64,000 nucleotides of DNA from Hymenochaete sp. R1. Its lineage: Eukaryota; Basidiomycota; Agaricomycetes; Hymenochaetales; Hymenochaetaceae. Positions 32,740-45,232 of the stretch are shown one piece after another; the stretch's first letter is position 1, and each line of letters starts with the position of its first letter. The position numbers and the translations under genes are program-made. The notes beneath the pieces are model-generated. The model ran no database searches and had not been told where the DNA came from. It saw only the letters and a program-made list of their open reading frames with translations. The stretch is from assembly GCA_019400425.1 (NCBI GenBank), contig JAFREE010000107.1, forward strand, positions 21,065 through 85,064, in the 5' to 3' direction.

Positions 32740-33617
32740 AGCTTATTAATGTACACAATGTATTGAAAGCAAAACTCCCTTTTGTATGTTTCGGGATATC
32801 ATCCTCTCCGATCCACCTTGTTTTTATTTCTGGACTTGGACTGTATTCCATGTCGCTCATGCATTATCGCTATCTTTTGTCAATCATTTGTATAACACAA
32901 CCTAACATAATGAATTTATGAACTTATACGCAGAAGCGAGTCAATAATCTCGTCTATAGATAGTTCGCGAGCGTTGACCTGCGATGAGTTAATGAAGTCA
33001 GTGAGGTGAGTGAGGTGAGAATGAACTGTAAGTCCGTGACCGTGGGAATCTAGAAAGCAGGAGGAAGAACAGGATAAGATGCGTCCTCCTCCATGCCGCA
33101 TGCCGCAAATCCGCTCTGATTCGTGTACGATGTAAGTTAGTTAGTTACTTGGCAGGTACAATAATTACTGAACTCTCCCTTCGATGACCAAGATCGCAGC
33201 TTCATGCGTGCATTTGTAGCATTTGGTCAGCGGGAAACGCGTAACTACTATCGAGTACCAGGCAATTCTATTCATCATAAATAGGGCACAACATTCTACA
33301 GAAAGATCGGAGAAAATTGATCTGATGCAGTGTACTCTCGCTGCATGCCGTAGTCTTGAGGACTGACGCGTCACCTGTTGTCTCAAATCGAGTGTTAGCG
33401 GATTGCTCGGAAGCGTCATGGATTCCAGGATTGGATTACCAACACTACCTGGACCGTATGTCTCTGGCCTCATCAAGAACACAATGTGGATGGATGGTTC
33501 AAGGTATATAAAGGGGAGCTTCAACCTCGAATCGTACTCTCAGAAGCCACCATATTCGCACAACTGCTAAATCTCATATCTTTTTACCCACTTTTCACCT
33601 ACCTTTCTTACATCGCA
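32740..33617. other. intergenic, promoter of reductase 2
   Basis: 878 bases. It contains a GTGAG-rich tract near 33000-33020 and a TATA box at 33505-33512. No gene was recognised. Confidence 0.5.
33505..33512 (+). promoter_or_regulatory. TATA box of aldo-keto reductase 2
   Basis: TATATAAA within AAGGTATATAAAGGGG, about 110 bases before the ATG at 33618; followed by a CT-rich leader typical of strongly expressed fungal genes. Confidence 0.65.
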
Positions 33618-34935
33618 ATGTCTATCTGGCCAATGGCTCCCGAACCCAAGACTGCTCTTGGTCGTTATCGCGTCCTCTCGTCTCGCGCGGGTGTTCGTGT
33701 TTCACCCGTTCAGCTCGGGGCGATGAGTATTGGAGATAAGTGGCACGAGCTCGGGATGGGTTCGATGGACAAGGAATCATCGTTCAAACTCCTCGACGCG
33801 TACTATGACGCGGGAGGAAACTTCATTGATACTGCAAATAACTAGTAAGCTTATGCTTCCTATTTTATCCCTTTCTGGTTCTTATGCCCTTGTCAGTCAA
33901 GATGAGACATCAGAGATGTTTATTGGAGAATGGGCTGAAAAGCGAGGTATTCGCGACCAGTTGGTCATTGCGACGAAGGTCAGTCGGGTGTCTGTTTTTT
34001 TTCCCTTTCGGATGTTTTTCTAATTCAATTTCTCCAGTACACTACCAATTACAAGCGTGGACCCTCTTTCGACGAGATTCCTATCAAAATAAACTACACT
34101 GGCAACAATGTGAAGTCGATGAGGGTTAGCGTAGACGCCAGTCTCAAGAAGCTTCGTACCGATTACATCGACATCCTGTACGTCCATTGGTGGGATTTCA
34201 ATACATCTATCGAGGAAATCATGGACGGCCTCCACCAGCTCATACTTTCCGGGAAAGTGCTATACCTCGGCATCTCCGATTCTCCCGCTTGGGTCGTTGC
34301 GGAAGCAAACCGATACGCTAAGGAGCAAGGCAAGACACCGTTCGTAATTTACCAAGGCGCTTGGAACGTCATGGAGCGCAGTTTCGAGCGGGACATCATT
34401 CCAATGGCGCGTGCCCATGGCTTAGCTCTTGCCCCTTGGAACGTCCTTGCCGCCGGCAAACTTCGAACCGATGCTGAAGAGGCTGAGCGTGAGACATCCG
34501 GGGAGAAAGGGCGCATGATGATTTCGCCCGACTGGAAGCGCACCGACAATGAGAAGAAGATGTGTGCGGCCCTCGAGAAGGTTGCGTCGGAAGTCGGGGT
34601 GAATGACATCCGAGCTGTGGCAATTGCTTATCTGATGCAGAAGACGACGCATGTCTTTCCAATCATTGGAGGAAGGAAGGTCGAGCACTTGTTGGCTAAC
34701 ATTAGAGCTCTGGAGATCAGCTTGTCTGCGGAGCAAATTAAGTATATCGAGAGCATCTTGCCGTTCGACCAAGGGTTCCCTAACTTTTTCATCGTGAGTC
34801 CTTTCTTGCTCGTACGTTCTTATATTTCTTACCAAGTGCTTTTAGGGCGACGGCACGTTCCAACCTTATCTCATGACTCATGCCGGGCACGAAGACAGAT
34901 GGCCAGCGAAACAGCCCATTAAACCGTCGCATTGA
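33618..34935 (+). CDS. aldo-keto reductase, norsolorinic acid reductase / aryl-alcohol dehydrogenase type, copy 2
   Basis: Closest to copy 1 (22622-23958) in sequence. The ATG at 33618 opens [19 protein letters not shown]. Exon joints: [13 protein letters not shown] after the intron starting at 33844, [13 protein letters not shown] after the intron starting at 33979, and [20 protein letters not shown] after the intron starting at 34795; the stop TGA is at 34933-34935. The Asp, Tyr, Lys and His of the AKR tetrad are all present, as are [16 protein letters not shown] and [17 protein letters not shown]. The protein is about 390 residues, usual for the group. The 3' end faces the membrane-family 1 gene across only 273 bases. 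The substrate is not known; aryl aldehyde reduction is the family expectation. Confidence 0.95.
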
Positions 34936-35208
34936 CAGTAAATTTGGTCAGGAACGCCGCGCGGCCCATCCTACACTTATTTTTTTTTAATCAACTCCAT
35001 CTTAGTTGTTAATTTACATGTTTGGTACTTCTTTACGGGACACTCTGCATAATTCACGGCGGGCGAACATTGCTAGAGTGTAAACGATGAAAATTAGACA
35101 AAAACATGTGTAGATATTCGAATGGGAAACATTCACTTACGTTCTTTATAGTTTAACGTTATCTAGCCGTTTTACTGCCAGTGATTCAAAATGCGGGCCC
35201 GGATTAAT

Positions 35209-36828
35209 CTAAGCGACTGGGATGCGTTGTTCCGTGATCTCTAATTTATCGTATGGGTGAAAATGGTTTTTTTGTTTATTCAAGACAAGGAGGTCAATGT
35301 CAAGAATTACGCTCTCACCAGCATCTTGTCGGGCGGCATTGCGTGCAGCCCTTCTTCTAATGAATAGGTACATTGTCGCAGTCGAAAGGCCTGATGTGCA
35401 AATAATCGTTATGGCTGCGATAACAGCGAAGGCCGCTCGAGGCTATATATAATGGAGCAATCAATGGAGACGAAAAATTATCACTTGACGATGTCAAAAG
35501 GCTGACCATAGTAATAAACATATACATGTTAATCCCCACGATGAAGGAAAGAATTGATAGAACCAGGAGTGTGAGGCATGACCAATCGAGCCACAGACGA
35601 AATATTAACGGAAGCTGTCTCATTGGACTTGAACTGTCGAACGTTGTCAGCTGAAGCATGTACACTAAACCGGACTGCTAAAATCTCACAAAACCGAACG
35701 TCTCCAGCTCACAGAAATTACACCAGAGACTGCTGCGCTCATCGAAAGGACCAAAGAACTGAACCACAGGCATTTAACGCCATCTGCTGTTCGTCCTGAG
35801 TCCAGACGTGAATATGTAAGCGTCTGAGCTGTGCAGAATCATTCAGCGAAGAACTTGTATAGTTTTTTTTTTTCGGATTAGAACTCACCACACACGCCCG
35901 CAAAGAAAGTTGACACCGTAATAAAACTGAGCAAAACTTGAGCTGAGCGTTTCTGATTTGCTTTGATGCTGGGAATAGCTTATAACGTAATCGTGAGTCT
36001 TTCAATTGATGTGGGAGTCCTGAAAGCTTGAAGGGAACCTACCGCGGTCATTGAATCTTTTCAATCTCTCGTCTAGTATTTCCAATGTTTTAATGAGGTT
36101 TTTTTCTTTGCCTTCAGCCTTGATCACTCATATCCTTTGGGATGAATATATATGGGGCTTGGTCTTACCGACAAAAGGCTAAAAAGGACCTATTTAAAAT
36201 TATTCCCATGCTTTAGATCAACAAGCAGCTCACATCCAATCGCGCAAATTCTATGAGGGTCTTCTCCAGTTTCCGGTTTGAAACAATGTAATCAAAATCA
36301 GAACATGCTACAGAGTGCGTGCTTCAACTTTTCAACCAGACACAGGACCCTTTGATTAATAACGTGCCTTTTGAGAATGCATTGATGCTGTCAAGAACGC
36401 GTTTTGCATATCCATTCTCATTTGCTTCGTCGGCAATATTCTTTAAAACGTTATTAGGACCAACATTGTACCGCATGCGTGCCAAAGACTTGTTCAAGTC
36501 CCAGGATGCTCGAGAAAGATTCATTGCTGAACCAAACTGTTCCATGCAGTCTAGGATTATTTCAAGCTAGACGGTCATCGTTTTGTTCACGTTCAGGTTT
36601 CAAACCAAAGCACGGACATGAATGGAGCGTACTTGCCGCTCAACGGCGCCAATTTTCCTGTGAAACAAAATTTGGCAAAAGTGTCTATCATGAATGAGGA
36701 AGTGGGGGTACATACCGAGCGAGTTCAGGCAGATCGGATTCTTTTTGCCCCGTCAGTGATAACAATGGCATGAGACCCTCAAGAACCGGCACTGGAACTT
36801 GAACTTGCTGGACAGGATGGACTTGCAT
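35209..36828 (-). CDS. membrane protein family 1, copy A (uncharacterised)
   Basis: The start is set at the ATG at 36826-36828 (MQVHPVQQVQVPVPVLEGLM). A joint then gives ARKIGAVERQ and, after an intron, MEQFGSAMNLSRASWDLNKS, a helical soluble part. Around 35870-35990 it reads STFFAGV-like LSTFFAGVC, then CLWFSSLVLSMSAAVSGVIS (first span), WSCLTLLVLSILSFIVGINM (second) and PRAAFAVIAAITIICTSGLS (third), ending with a charged tail and TAG at 35209-35211. The same order is seen in copy B (37400-39042), which confirms the frame choice. The layout (helical domain, then about four membrane spans with LWFSSLVLS) is common in unnamed Agaricomycete membrane proteins, often expanded. Several introns in the middle (36000-36300) are uncertain and a stop after SWRRSVL must be spliced out, so a decayed copy is possible. 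Confidence 0.62.
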
Positions 36829-37399
36829 TCCGATTGTTGCTTGGGCCGAGTATTTGGTTGCACGGAAAGTACAAATGAGAAAAGAACAGGGGATGAGAGC
36901 TACAGTCTGATGACAGGCAACTGTCAACTCGTTTCCATTATATGTTGCGCGTAGTATTTGCAGCGATTGGACCGGTGGTTGACCAAGCCTGATGTCGGTG
37001 GAAGTAAGGACCTGCCAGCTCCGTCGAGGCATGAAGTCACTATAATGTACACAGTTTATTTCTGTCGACACGCGTCCATGATGATGATACACGCGTTGAT
37101 TGAGAGAGATAAAGCAACGACTTGAAAAGGTTTTTGAGTTCAAACCAAGCTCTCACCAAAATCGTTCTAGACCTCAGCGACAACATAGCCAGGCATATAA
37201 AGAGCTTTAAGATAAAGCCATTTGCAACAGCATTCTGGAGGGGCCTACAGATTATAGAGCGGAAGTAAGAAAAGTTAAACGGGTCAACTGAACACTCGAA
37301 AAAGACAAGAATGATAAAAGTATCTCTAGTTGAATACCGAAATTTTCTCCTAAACATCATCTCAGTTAAGGATTACTCGTGAGATTGGTCCTTCCGGGA
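36829..37399. other. spacer between the two family 1 membrane genes
   Basis: 571 bases. Minus-strand open frames at 37040-37360 and 36829-37143 overlap each other without recognisable motifs; they may belong to an untranslated leader. Nothing firm was seen. Confidence 0.4.
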
Positions 37400-39042
37400 T
37401 CAAATTAAGGTAGAAGCTGCTTTGACGAAGAAAGACAGCGGCAGGCAAAGGCAGTTCTGCGAGCCATTCGCACCGTCGCTTTCGTGTCGCATGTTGCGCA
37501 TGTCTTTTCCTTTGACAAAATAGTAGATCGTTGCGACCGAGAGTCCCGTCGCGCACAAGGCGGTAATAGTTGTAACGACAGCAAATGCGGCTCGAGGCTA
37601 AGGGGATGAGTTGTCATACAGTCAGCCGTCTTAAACATATGTATTAGCGTCCTGTATAGATGGACTCACCATAGTGATGAACGTATATATGTCAATCCCA
37701 GCCAGGAACGTAAGGACCGATAAAATGAGGAGAGATAGGCATGCCCATTTTAGCCATATACGAAGGATCCACGGGATCTTCTTCATGGGGCATGAGCTTC
37801 GAGACGAAGTCAGTATTTCTTCTACAAGCCAGATACAATGAAAACGAACAAGACCGATTGCTTCCAGCTGATGGAAATCACTCCCGATATAGCAGCACTC
37901 GTAGAGAGGACCAAGGAACTGAACCAAAGACTTTTCAACACATCTGCAAGTCCTCCCGAACCTAGATCCGAATACGCAAGAGTAGCAGCTGCAAAAGGAG
38001 GCATTAATCCTGCAACTTTTTTCTGGGGATCACCTCGTAAATCTTACCAGAGACGCCCGCGAAGAATGTCGATACGGTGATTAGATTGAGCATGAGCTGC
38101 GCTGAACGCTCCTGGGTTGCTTTGATACAGGGAATACCTATGTACCTTGCGGTCAGCTTAGTGTGGAATGTAAGGAATGGCCACGAACTTTGCTCATGGA
38201 ATTTCTTAAGCCTCTTAGATAATGTAAAAAGTATAGGGATCAATTTTCCAGCATCAACTTAAAAAAAACGTCAGCATGATTGATTTTTCTTCGGAAATAA
38301 TCTACTAAATACGTACCGAAAGAGATCTGTTCATGACTCATGAAATCTCGGTTGCTACTGATAGATTTTAAAACTCTTTTAAATTGGTCGAGGGTAGATT
38401 TGATTTTGTCATTCGGAAAATCGTCGAAGTCAGAGCACGCTATGTAAGATTATCGTTAGCACTCGAATAAGTGAGATAAAAATAAAAAATAACCTTCTGA
38501 AAAGGCGACAATACATTCAACAATCTGATTGACGGCAGGGGGGTCCTTTTCTCGAGTACCGCACTCTTTCTCCTCAAACGACAGTGTTTCGTTGTCTCTG
38601 ACACAACCCCGGAGTGTCGCGAGCGATTTGCTTAACTTCCGAGACGCTCGAGCAAATCCTAATGCCGACCCAAGCTGATGGACGCCGTCTGTGACCTTGT
38701 CGAGCTAAAGTAGTCGATTCAGAACCTTAGACGTTCGTATGCAAGATAATACGTGCTCACCTGTTTTTCTACAGCGTATACGTTGCTACAAAAAAAATTA
38801 GACCATTGACAGTCAGCATTGCACTCCGTTCCATGTAGCTGAACAACAATGTACCGGCTTAGTTTGGAAGGCCCCTCTACCTCAGTCTGATCACTGTTTG
38901 ACCTTTCCATCATGCTAACTGCATGCTTGAGAAAGTCATCGATAGTGTATTGTCTTGCAGCTTCCAGATCTGGGACGGGAGTTTGCATGCCCTCAGGCCA
39001 ACTCTCTTGACCTGGGTACGGATGCATAGTGTTTGGAAGCAT
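37400..39042 (-). CDS. membrane protein family 1, copy B (uncharacterised)
   Basis: Start at 39042 (MLPNTMHPYPGQESWPEGMQ) or at the Met five residues later. Joints in phase: PSKLSR/NVYAVEKQ, then LDKVTDGVHQLGSALGFARA, VECIVAFSE/ACSDFDDF, LIPILFTLSKRLKKFHEQ, AQLMLNLITVSTFFAGVSG/LMPPFAAATL, SLWFSSLVLSTSAAISGVIS, IWLKWACLSLLILSVLTFLA and PRAAFAVVTTITALCATGLS, ending AASTLI with TGA at 37400-37402. This gives a soluble helical half and a membrane half with about four spans. Compared with copy A the membrane half is much better conserved than the soluble half. No enzymatic motif is present. The function is unknown; the family is expanded in mushrooms and often neighbours other fast-evolving genes. 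Confidence 0.75.
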
Positions 39043-41119
39043 AGCAAGAGTATAAGTTCTGTGTGTTATAGACGTGAGGACTTGAGGGAAGGCTTTGTTG
39101 TCTACTGAAGGACCATAGCCTCTGGCATTAGTTTCTTATATGCAGATGTTTTCGCCGAACTTGCACGCCAGCGTCTTTCCCAAAAACTAAAACCGAGTCC
39201 CTTGCATCATCCGAGCGTCAGAGACTTCCGAACATGGCTCAATTAAGGAAGCTCGACATCGTCTTTCCAAGCTCATGACTGCTAATGAAAGGCTCGGTAC
39301 GCTGTTGCAATTACTGGACGCGATGGTGTCGGCGGACGACGAATTTGGCTCGTGCTGTGTGCAGCGAGCGCTAACGCGTCGGTAAAAGCCTTATTTGGAA
39401 AGGATCGGAGTGCCACGTTGCTGTATCGCATCCTGGTCCTCCCGTGGTCCACGGCGGGATCATCGGTGTTGTCTTTGTTACGAAGCCCCTCGAGCACCAC
39501 GAGGGTTGCTCACAATACATTCGACAACCCGCTAAGCTTCAAAAGCGCTGTGCGATGAACCGTTGCGTCCGGAAATGAAGTCGTATTTTTTTTGCAAGCG
39601 AGCAGCAGGAGATTGCAATGGTTGTCTGCAGTTCCGTTTGGACTAGTGTACCATGAGGTTCATAGCACTGGAAACATTGTTTAAATTTGCTATTAAACTA
39701 GATCATTTGACGATACACAACTCGCGTACCTTTCGCAGACACCTACGAGCCAACAAGGTGTACCGCGTTGATTTAAAAATTGACTTTCGGGGCTTGTGAA
39801 GCAGCACATGTCTGACGGAAGTGGGGAGATCACAGAGCTAGTGCTCGGACTTATCGTGAACGTGGTACGGATGTTATGGAAGCTCTTGGGCCCTACTCTC
39901 GGGTGTCAGGGACTTACGAAGTGTGCGAAGAAATCGTGAGTGAGCCCGATTACTGTTGGCGTGAGCAAGCTACAGTAGCTCGTCGAAGTACGAGACAGAG
40001 CGCGATGCCAAATCAAAATTTGAAGAGAAAAAGATTAGCCCAAGTTCGGCACTCGCGTTATTTGTGTTTGTTGACTCGGATTCGCTCATCCTCTCTGTCT
40101 GGTGTTTTTGTGCCACCATCGATGAACATCCATTTCGCGTTGCTCTCCATAAGTCAGTTAACGATTCAAGCATGACTTAAACAAGAGGTCAAGATATCTC
40201 AGACGGCGTCAAATATCGAAATGCACTGACGGCGACGTGCTCGGTGCTGAGCCGCGAAAGGGTCGAAAGTGGGGTCTACTTCATCTCCGACACCGAGATA
40301 AGGGTCCGACCCTCTCAATCTTAGCTTCTCTCTCTCACCATTTCCCCAGAAAAACCGGAAATGAAAGGGCTCGGAATCGAGCATAGCTCCTCGAGAAGCA
40401 TAGCTTCTTGTCTTCGATCATTGATCGATACAAAGTCCTTTGCCGCGATTCTTCGGGGGGCACGAAGACCCGACAATGCAGTTATCCCGCGAACTGCGCT
40501 TCTGGATCTCTTCTCTATCTTGCTGGTCATCCCTTACTTACGAAGTCACCCAAACTCTTTCTACACGCCTCGTAGACATGAAATGATAGAAGCAATTGAT
40601 CTCAATCTATTAAACATCGTTATTGTACGCGTCATGTACTATAAGCTTTCATTTCCACTCACTCGTTCTTAGTACAAGAATGGTTTCAGACATCCAACCA
40701 GGGCTGCACTCGCTTGGGAGTTAATTTAACAAAATAGGCGCCAGAAAAGGCTATGCATTGCGCGTTGCTTTTAGCGCTGAGGGCCTCAGTGAATCGTTCA
40801 AGGTGACTGACCGAGGACGTTAACCCATAAGATTGATGCAACAGAGATTGGGGAAAAAAACTCAGGTGGCATTTTCCATAGTGCTTGCTCTAGCAAAGTA
40901 CATGGGTGAGAAGCTAAGTAAAAAGAGGACGGGACAACCCAGATTAATAATCGCATTTCATGACAACGGTCTTATCCTGGTTGACGATTAATAGTTGGGA
41001 ATGGCATGGGAGGAAATGCAGAGGGTAGGGAAAAAGATCGCGAATGATGGATATCGAACAGAGATGGAGAAACGTAAGGATGGAAGCCCCAAAAATCCGG
41101 GCAGGTGAAATGACTCTAC
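39043..41119. other. gene-poor stretch, nothing recognised
   Basis: 2.1 kb. Open frames at 39352-39558, 39876-40175 and 40361-40672 (103 codons) show no motif, start context or intron pattern. No transposon end, RNA gene or repeat was recognised. Confidence 0.45.
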
Positions 41120-43999
41120 TTAGTTGCCCTTCATCTTTTTCGCCATCTAAAACGAGTACGATTCAGTACGCTTGTTAGTAATAGAAGTTGAACTTTGCCA
41201 CTCACCAAGTTCAATGCCGAGCCCGCCTTGAACCATTCAATCTGGCCCTCGTTGAACGAATGTGCCAACTCAATTTCCTCAGTCGCCCCATCTTTATGCT
41301 TCACCTCCAAAGTCAAGTTCTTCCCAGGCGCAAAGCTCTCGAGACCCTTGATCGTGACCTTGTCATCCGGCTGCACGCGATCGTAGTCCGCCGGGTCCGC
41401 AAACGTCAATGCCAGCATACCCTGCTTCTTCAGATTCGTCTCGTGGATACGGGCAAAGGATCGAGTAATGATAGCGAGACCACCGAGGTAACGCGGTTCG
41501 AGGGCAGCGTGTTCACGGGAAGACCCTTCACCATAATTCGAGTCACCGATAACAACCCATTTGATGCCCTTGTTACGGTAGGCTTCCGCGACTTGAGGGA
41601 CGCCGTCGTATTCACCCGTGAACTGGTTCTTGATTTTGTTCGCCTCGCCGTTTTCGATGTTGATAGCGCCGATCAAGCAATTCTTAGAGATGTTCTGGAG
41701 ATGTCCACGGTATTTGAGCCAGGGGCCACCAGCCGAGATATGGTCCGTAGCTGTCAAAAATTGCAATTAGTTAAGAGAAGAGAAATTTGTGGGGTGTGGA
41801 TGTAGATGACTTACTGCACTTGCCCTTAACCTTGATCAAAACCGGGAGATCCGATGGAGTCTTTCCATCCCAAGGTTGGAATGGCTCAAGCTTTTGCAAA
41901 CGGTCACTCTTTGGGTCAATCGCTACCTGAACGCTTGCACGATCGGACGGAGGTGCCTGGAAAGTGTTCTGACCAGCATCGTAACCCTTGGGAGGAAGTT
42001 CGAATCCAGAGGGCTCGGAAAACCTGAACGGTTTGCCATCTGCGCCAATAAGCTCATCGGACATGGGATTGAAGGTCAAGTCGCCAGCAAATACCATAGC
42101 AGTGACAACATCGGGAGATGCAACGAAGGCGTGCGTAGCGGGGTTAGCATCGTTACGGCCGGTGAAGTTTCGATTGTATGAAGTGATGACTGTACACAAC
42201 CGTGTCAGAAAGTTATAAACATGTGATAAATCAAATTTTACTTACTCGAGTTTTTAACACCTTTAGGGACATCTTGACGGTCCCATTGACCGATGCATGG
42301 ACCACAAGCGTTTGCGAGGACGATGCCGCCAGCGTTTTCGAATGTCTCGATCAAACCGTCTCGCTCAATGGTAGCGCGAACCTGCTCGGAGCCGGGGGTG
42401 ATGGTGAACTTGCTCTTAACATCAAGGCCGTGATCCGCAGCTTCCTTGGCAATAGCCGCCGATCGAGTCATATCCTCATACGAGGAGTTCGTGCAAGAGC
42501 CAATGAGTCCAACCTTCAGTTCAGCAGGCCATTCGTTTTTCTTGACCTCGTCGGCAAACTTGGAGAGTGGAGTAGCCAAATCCGGAGTAAAGGGACCGTT
42601 GATGTGAGGCTCAAGCTCAGACAAGTTCTGAAAAACCATAAGAATCATTCTCAAGAAAGATTAACAAGGACTCACAATGTTGATCATCTGGTCGTAGTCC
42701 GCGTTCTTGTCCGGTTGTAAGTTATGTTCGAAAGCCTTGGCATAATCGGCAATATCACCACGCTTCGTAGCATTCAGGTAGTCACCCATACGTTTGTTGA
42801 AGGGGAAGAGCGAGGTCGTTGCACCAATTTCAGCACCCATGTTGCAAATTGTAGCCATACCCGTGCAAGAAAGAGATTCGACGCCAGGACCGTGGTATTC
42901 AACAATCGCGCCAGTTCCACCTTTAACCGTAAGAATGCCTGCGACCTTGAGAATAACATCTGAAAAGATATTGTCAGACATAACATGGACTACATGTGCA
43001 ACACAATCGTACCTTTGGGGGTGGTCCAGCCGCCAATCTGACCGGTAAGGTTAACGCCGATGACCTTCGGGCACTTCAGTTCCCACGGAATATCCGCCAT
43101 CACGTCGACAGCATCAGCGCCTCCGACACCACAAGCAACCATACCGAGACCTCCAGCGTTAGGTGTGTGCGAATCCGTACCAATCATCAATCCACCGGGG
43201 AAAGCATAGTTTTCGAGAATGATTTGGTGAATGATACCAGAACCGGGACGCCAGAAGCCAAGACCATACTGATAGAGCGGGTAAAAATCAATGCGCCATT
43301 AATGCGGAGAAGATGCTGGGAAAATGGGCCTACCTTTGCCGTTGCAGTTGCCAAAAAATCGTATACCTCCTTGTTAATGTCGATAGCGCGAGCGAGATCC
43401 TTAACGCCACCAACTTGTGCCTCGATAAGATGGTCGCAGTGAACAGTTGACGGTACAGCAACCGTGTCCATACCGGAGGACATGAATTGCAGAATAGCCA
43501 TCTGAAGGACAAATTATTAGATAAAACTACGTGCAATATGAAGCAGACTCACCTGAGCAGTAGCATCTTGGCAAGCGACTCGCTAAGACATTCGAGTCAG
43601 TAAATGGTGATGGCGCCACATGCGGAAGTAACTTACGTCTGGCCTGAGCTTCAAGTAACTTGTTCCACGTGTGATATCCTGGTTATGAGGGTCGTCCAAA
43701 TGACCGTAAAGGACCTTTTCGGAGAGGGTCAAAGGGCGATTCAACCTTCGAATTGGATGGATGCATCAGAACGCGTCGTGACTCAGGAGACTTAACCCCT
43801 GATCCATAAGATCCACTGACCTTTGACGAACGATAGCGAGATTGTCTTCAATCCGCTGGTAGTTGATGTAATTGTTAGGCTCGAGCCTGCTCATTGACAC
43901 TTTGGTATCACCGATGCGAGGTGCAGCGGTGGCCATGCCAGCGGCCAATCGCCTTACGGACTTGACCGCAGACGCGGTCCTATTCGCGAGGTTAAACAT
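41120..43999 (-). CDS. aco1: aconitate hydratase, mitochondrial
   Basis: Converts citrate to isocitrate in the TCA cycle with a [4Fe-4S] cluster. The ATG at 43997-43999 opens a typical presequence ([20 protein letters not shown]), then [27 protein letters not shown]. Further blocks: [140 protein letters not shown] and [18 protein letters not shown]. The three cluster Cys (one in SCTN, two in ACGPC) and the substrate-binding Ser and Arg motifs are present. Eight or nine introns; the last exon encodes only MAKKMKGN with TAA at 41120-41122. About 780 residues, as expected. No aconitase duplicate is nearby. Confidence 0.97.
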
Positions 44000-45232
44000 C
44001 GTCAACGACGGCGAATGCGACTATGAAAAGTCGAGTCGAACGTCGGAGATGAAGGACAGTTGAGAAGAGGAGAGGAGGTGGTGGTAGTAAGAAATGAAGA
44101 AGAGAGGGCAGGGACGGTGACGAACTGAATTTTGTTTGGTCACAGTGACAAGTATGGATGCTGCCAGTCGGGAATTCTTACCGGATCCGGCCGGGAATCC
44201 GCTTTCCTTTGTCCAATCACAGCTCATCTGTTTGAATTCCCCGCCTTCTCTTTCCCTCTTTGCCAGAAACTCCCGGAAGCTCTTCATGATTTTATACGAA
44301 TCGGGAGTCCTTCAGAGCATAAAACAGCTTCCTCCGCTTTCTACGACAGCGACACGTAGATATCCCGACAACTCAGCGATGGCTCGGTCGACTACCATAG
44401 TTACTTCCATGAACGATAGAACTCGACTTCAAGGTGCTTCCGGGCACCGGTTATCCGTTCATCCCTGATCCCTGAAGTGCACGAAGAGTTCAGAGCTGGC
44501 GTTCCACTGGTATTCCCCAGCGGTTGATTCGCTGATATGCGGTCGTTTGTGCCGTTTCCTTCCGGTCCAATCATGCTCTGCTATTTTCACTTGAAATATT
44601 ACTCATGTGCGCCTTCTTCTTCTTCTTTTCTTCGCGTCCAACCCATCCAAGGAATGGTAGCACCCACCATAGAATCAATCATCTCGAGAGATACTGTTGC
44701 GTATGTCCTGTGGTTATATGCTCGAAATTTCATAAAGTTGATAAGAAATCACGCGCGTTTGCAGTCCGGGTTTTTCCGAGCTTGATTCTCCAGTTTGCTT
44801 GTTGTTTCTTTATCTTCGTCCTCGACACATCGAATTCCGGTGTTCCGTTCGCGGTTCAGGCCAACTGTTCCAATCGAGCTGGCACCAGGAAAGCTCCAGA
44901 TAAATCTAGGAAGTCATAAAAAGACTCGCTTGATTTGATTCGCTCTATGTAGCCATCTTTTCTTGCTGAGCAACTCCAATCTGGACACCCAGCAAACTGA
45001 CACTATGTCAGATTCGACTTTTACGCCCAACCACGCCATCTCGGTTTCTAGTATTCCACCTCTCTTGCGCCCATGTCTCGTGGTCCTCTGCTTCGTCATG
45101 TGAAGTGGTCGTAACCATGGCTAAAGGTCAAGTCGGACAGTGATTGCACGCTGATGCAACCTGTAAGTCGCAAGGTGATCATGGTGTAAGTACTTATACT
45201 TTTTTCTCCACTATACTCCTCACTCATCGTCT
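44000..45232. other. intergenic between aco1 and membrane family 2
   Basis: 1.2 kb holding the divergent promoters of aco1 and of the first family 2 membrane gene. It is pyrimidine-rich near 44600-44640 and 45200-45230. No TATA box at a normal distance and no gene were recognised. Confidence 0.5.

Noticed and set aside
40361..40672. 103-codon plus-strand open frame
   Set aside because: No motif or intron; a similarly open frame lies on the opposite strand, as expected for chance composition.
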